Source: Auanema rhodensis | Taxonomy: Eukaryota > Nematoda > Chromadorea > Rhabditida > Rhabditidae | Length of the DNA stretch: 64,000 nucleotides | Direction: 5' to 3' | Assembly: GCA_964057225.1 (NCBI GenBank) | Contig: OZ059896.1 | Coordinates: forward strand, 8,866,001-8,930,000 | In this document: positions 59,581 through 64,000 of the stretch, piece after piece | How the letters are laid out: the number at the start of each line of letters is the position of its first letter | Position numbering within the stretch: position 1 is the first letter of the stretch | Program-made: the position numbers and the translations under genes | The notes under the pieces: model-generated | The model's input: the letters and a program-made list of their open reading frames with translations, nothing else | What the model was told of the DNA's origin: nothing | The model's database searches: none

Positions 59581-62147
59581 CAAAAAAGGATATATCATTT
59601 AAAGAAATGAACATATATTTAGATTGTCAATAGATTGATAAAATAAGGTAAAAATGAAAAATCAATTGATAATATTGATTAGTTTTAGAAGTATACAACA
59701 GATAACTTGGTTATTTAAGGCCATAACCGGAAATGGGCGGAGTTTTTTATAAATTTTATTGATATCTTTATCTATTTTTAAAAAAAATATATATATAGGA
59801 AGTGTAGGAGAATTTATTAAGATATCTCTATTGCAATTGATATGTTAAATGAAAATTATACGATAATAACCTTCTGTAAATTATGAAAATATAAATATTT
59901 TAGAGAAATATATATAATAATAATTATGAAACTAAATTATTTAAACTTAATAATTACATTTAACAGCTATTAAGTTGAAAAAGTCTAAGAAATTAATCTG
60001 AATTTCAAACTTTTCAAGAAAAAATGAAATATAATTTTCTGGAATTTAATATAAAAATTCAAATGTGAAAATTCAAATGAAATGAAAGTGAATGTGTTCG
60101 TAAAAATCTAAAAAAAATTTGCTGAGTATGTTGTTACAACTTGATTGAAACGATGACACCTCATAGATGTGAATTTTTATCTGACATGCTTTATGTTGTA
60201 TGCTGAAAAGAGAAACCTAATTGTCGAAAACATTTCAAAGTCGTTGAGTTTATGGCTCTTTCAACGATTTATTGTTGATTAGAAATAAGAACTTGAAAAT
60301 GTAAAAGCTATACTAATATTATCTCAAAAAACTTTATAAGAAAGAAAAAGCTGATGAGCATATAGAAATAGTTTGATTTGGAATAATGAGCAATGAAAGT
60401 TCGAATGCTGATGATGATCAAGCTTCGAAAACTTGTGTCTTTCTTTTTCTTCATAATGTATATTGAGCAAATTACTTCTAATTACTGGAAAAGTCTGAAT
60501 AATTTTATTTTAATTAAAGTATGCTTGAGTAGAAATAGAAATTAAGAGAACAATACACAGAATTTGGAAAAAAAAGTATAATATATATATTTTTTAATTT
60601 TTTTCTCAATATTATGAATTTTTTAAAAAGAAAAAATACATTTGTTATATATTATATATTATTATTATTATATATATAAATAAGTCAACAGACATTTGAA
60701 CAAAGAAAAAAGTGAGAAGAATTGAAGAGGATTACGCACATGAACACTGGGCAAATTCTCTTTTGTGAAATTAGCTGGTTTGTTACCCACTATTCGATTA
60801 GAAGCTAGTATCGCTTGACAATATTCAGAGATTAAACGAAGACAGATCGATTTTATGTAGAAAATTAGCTGGAATATATTTGAAATCGAAGTTGAATTAC
60901 AGCAATGTTCATACAGATACATATGTATGTATGTATTTCTAGTTTTAATAAGTCATAAGATGAAGCATAGGTAAGTAATATCTAATTATATTTATAAAAA
61001 AAACTTATATATACAAAAGAATCGAACATGTATAAGTAATCAACAATGAATATATAGCTTATAAGCTTATAATATATGGAAGTTATATAATTGAATTGGA
61101 TAAGATATATTGAAATATATTTATTTTTTTCGGAACAATTATTTTGATTGACGACATCTAATTCACAAAAGATTTGTTTTCTCCTTTTTTTTTATTGGAA
61201 AATTCTAACATAAGAGTTAGTTTCATCTAATACATAAAGGTTGAAAGAAATAATATTTTATTTAAATATGAATTAAATACTTAAATCTTATATTCATATT
61301 CACTTATTTTAAATTAATTCTAAATAAATGAAATTAATGATTTGTTATTCTTGTTTTTCTTTTCTTTCTTTTTTTTGAAAAATAGGAAGAAAAATAAAAA
61401 TTTAAATGAAAATTGTTGAAGTAACATTGGAAGACATTTGACTGTCATTAAGGTAGAGTTCTCTATTGTTAGAATACTTATGATTGATTTCGTTTGAACA
61501 AATCGTAGAAATGAGCGTTTAATATTGAATGAAAGTCATAGATTGAGAGAAATATTCTTGCAGGTACTACCACTTTGAAAATCCGAAGAGGTTACGTTTG
61601 AAAATTGAGGTTGGAGGACAGTCAACTGTCATATATAGTAATTACATCCATATGTTGTCCTCGAGCATTGCAATGTCTTACGATTAGAAAAAATGCTAGT
61701 TGAACATAAGTTTTAGAAGAAAAAAAAGTTGAAATGATAAGTGAATAATGGAATATACGTTGGTTTATAAGAATATTATAAAGATTACTATATAATATAA
61801 AAGAAAATAACGAAGGATAGCAAAAGGTTAGAAGATATTAAAATGAAAATATTGAAATATGAATTACAAATATGAGTTTTTGAGTTGAACATCAAGGCTT
61901 ATGCTTATGTTAATTCATATTTATGCATAAAATACGTTATAAACTCAAGTTTGATGAGATGACACAGCACCTTTAACAACAAAATATTCTTCTATTCATC
62001 TATAGTGTTTCATGTGAAATTTAAAATTTAAAATATGAATAGCAAGCTGTTAGAATGGATCTGAAAGACAAAACGCATTTGATACACGCCTATCATGCCC
62101 ATTTCAGAACCATCATCATCGTTATGTGGTCACAGAATGTGGTCCAT

Positions 62148-62328
62148 TAGGAGGGAAGGAGCAGTGGGGTCAGACGGGAGAGACGACGACGACGGCGACG
62201 ACGACAAAGAATAAGACTTGAAGACCTATAGATGATGAAGCTGATGGCATCAGAGTGAGAGCAGAAAGTAGAGATGTGTGAGAGAGAAAGAGAGAGTTAG
62301 AGGAAGAGGGAGAGTAAGGGACGGGAGT
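62148..62328 (+). repeat. Second GA-rich tract
   Basis: Purine-rich on the plus strand with GAGAGAGA-type stretches (about 62277-62298) and the GAC repeat within. GA-rich elements mark nematode promoters, but no start site can be assigned. Confidence 0.65.
62182..62205 (+). repeat. (GAC)n trinucleotide repeat
   Basis: Eight GAC-type units (one GGC interruption) in tandem, unusually GC-rich for this window. Confidence 0.85.
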
Positions 62329-64000
62329 ACTAAGGAATTGTGGAAGTGAAGAAGCATTCAGATTGAACTCTAATGAAATGATTGTGAACGAAAGTGCCTA
62401 ATCAGGAGAAAGATGAGCGAAACACTCTTGATATCCGCGTTGTCTCCTAATTTAGTCAGAAGACATTAGATCAAAGAGCACCGACTGATGAAGAAATTAT
62501 TCTGAATTAGATAGACAAGACAACGACTATCGTCCGATTACTTGATCGATTTAAGGGTTTTCCCAGAAAAAACTGAAGAATGGCTGTGAAGCTAGTATTA
62601 GAATACTGGCATGAAACATATTCTCAAATAAACCTAAACGTCTTTGCTCAAAGCTGACACAAGCTTGGCGGTCCATTTGCATATGGTTCCAGTCACTTGT
62701 GCGTGACGTGCTTTTCCTTGTGTGCTGCATGAGTCTCTCGCGAACAACACACAAATGGCTTCTGCCAATCCAACATGTTGCATCTCTTCTCATAATTCTC
62801 TTCTGTGTAACATCCTTTCCGCTATTCGCGAATAGTCACTCCTATTTGGCAGCTTAACCAGTCAAATTCATAGAAAGAATCTATCACGCAATCCCAACCT
62901 CATGGCAAAGAAAAAGCCGAAAATGGTTCAACCTTACATATGCTTGTAGAAAGGAAATGGTCGGTTGGTGGAAGAGCAAGTAATTAGCTTTTCCCGCATC
63001 TGTGTCTGACGCTCTAAGTACTCTGGTTATGATGCGAGAAAAGGCAGATATTTCAAGCATATTAAGAGAGAAAGCAAATGGAAGAGAAGAAGATAGTGTT
63101 AATTGGCTGTAACTGCTCTGGGATCATTACTCTTTCTCTAAATCTGTTCGTTGACTATGCTTATTGATGGTTCATTCAAATCTACACGGACGCACACACA
63201 CATACACAAGGATGTAATTCCGTCAATTTCCTCCAATCAATTACTATAACTCTTGTTTCTAGACATAAAGGTGAATACAAATCATATAATGTTGTAAACG
63301 AAGGATCCGTATTGTGGAGATAGAAGGAAGAAAAAACAATTTGAAAAATAGTTGAAAACACACAAAGCTGACGAGCTTCATGGTCAGTCTCCATACCACT
63401 CCACGAGGTCATCTCATTTCCATTTTTACTTTTGTCTATACGAAACGATTCTTTAAATTGGGCTAGGAAATAAATCGAACGACATTTGACCATAATTAGG
63501 TGTCACAGTAGTAAAAGTTTTTACTGTTCTTTTTCAGTTTCATTTCATTCTTCTTGAGTTTTTCTTGCTAAGAATATCTAAATATTTTCCTTTTTTTTTC
63601 AGGAAAAAAAGGCATCTGATTAGTTAATTTATGCAAAAATGCCTTTATTTGAACTTATTTCAAAAATTTTCTAACCTAAGGCGTAAAGAACAAACGGAAA
63701 AAATTGAATTAGCTAGCAAAAGAAACAACAAAGTAAAATTGTTTTCACGGAAAAAGACAAAACATAGAAACGTATATGAACAATTGGTATGATAAAGTAA
63801 ATTTAAGTTTCATTCAAACAGAAACATCAACAATTTGCAATTTCTTGTTCCAACTTATAAGGTTGGTGTGTCTGTTATGCTTGTGTGGTCATCAAGACTT
63901 GAGCTCTCACTTGTCGACAAGCCGGAAATTGGCAATCGTCGGCTAGTTTTCTCAAACAGAAAAATCACAATGACGGTTTAAGATGATTTGTTTTAAAAGA

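Larger units (their letters stand above)
58199..64000. other. Gene-free right end; likely ephrin upstream region
   Basis: 58.2-61.9 kb is extremely AT-rich with TATA-type runs; 61.9-63.3 kb is less AT-rich with purine-rich and GAC repeats. Short frames at 59053-59373, 62551-62793 and 63182-63493 (minus) show no motifs or splice partners. It lies upstream of the minus-strand ephrin, so it may hold its promoter or non-coding 5' exons. Confidence 0.5.

Noticed and set aside
62551-63493. 80- and 103-codon minus frames near the right end
   Set aside because: Shorter than chance frames elsewhere, low-complexity end (HPCVCVCASV from a CA repeat), no family features.

Overview
The window reads as nuclear DNA of a nematode: it is strongly AT-rich, has many very short introns (mostly about 40-50 nt) opening with GTAAGT or GTTAGT and closing with T-rich TTTCAG or TTTTAG, carries splice-acceptor-like sites just before many start codons (as expected for spliced-leader trans-splicing), and encodes nematode-restricted families (an Srh chemoreceptor, a C6-domain protein, saposin-like protein, an AKH/GnRH-like NLP-47 precursor). 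Species not determined. Gene models below were built by hand by joining exons so that frame, splice signals and family alignment all agree; lengths therefore depend on predicted splicing. Functions are from recalled family knowledge; no database search was run.

Left part (1-14.4 kb) is gene-poor: the 5' part of a saposin-like gene (minus), a CRIP1/VALV-1 LIM protein (plus), the AKH/GnRH-like neuropeptide precursor (plus), a secreted Ly6-like protein (minus), separated by long AT-rich intergenic DNA, plus one unexplained ORF of different base composition at 13.2-13.6 kb.

The centre (14.4-45.3 kb) is gene-dense. Plus strand: long-chain acyl-CoA synthetase, a small membrane protein, a 46-residue membrane microprotein, TraB-domain protein, UFSP2/ODR-8 deufmylating protease, pepsin-like aspartic protease, single-Tudor protein. 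Then a divergent pair, GLE1-like mRNA export factor (minus) and TFIIIC subunit GTF3C1 (plus), followed 176 nt downstream by TIMMDC1 (operon-like spacing). Then a small acidic unknown (minus), an Srh GPCR (minus), a C6-domain secreted protein (plus) and an SLC2 sugar transporter (minus).

Right part (48.5-58.2 kb) holds two ephrins tail to tail: a divergent one (plus) and a canonical one (minus) whose receptor-binding domain is split by two introns of about 3 kb, very unlike the other introns here. From 58.2 kb to the end I see no gene, only AT-rich DNA with two purine-rich tracts.

Most notable: (i) two neighbouring genes (TraB and UFSP2) each need a non-consensus GC-AG intron, and in both a competing GT donor a few bases downstream would give an immediate stop; (ii) the tail-to-tail canonical/divergent ephrin pair; (iii) the 46-residue microprotein in an operon-like position; (iv) a GTF3C1 that seems to lack the N-terminal several hundred residues of animal relatives.
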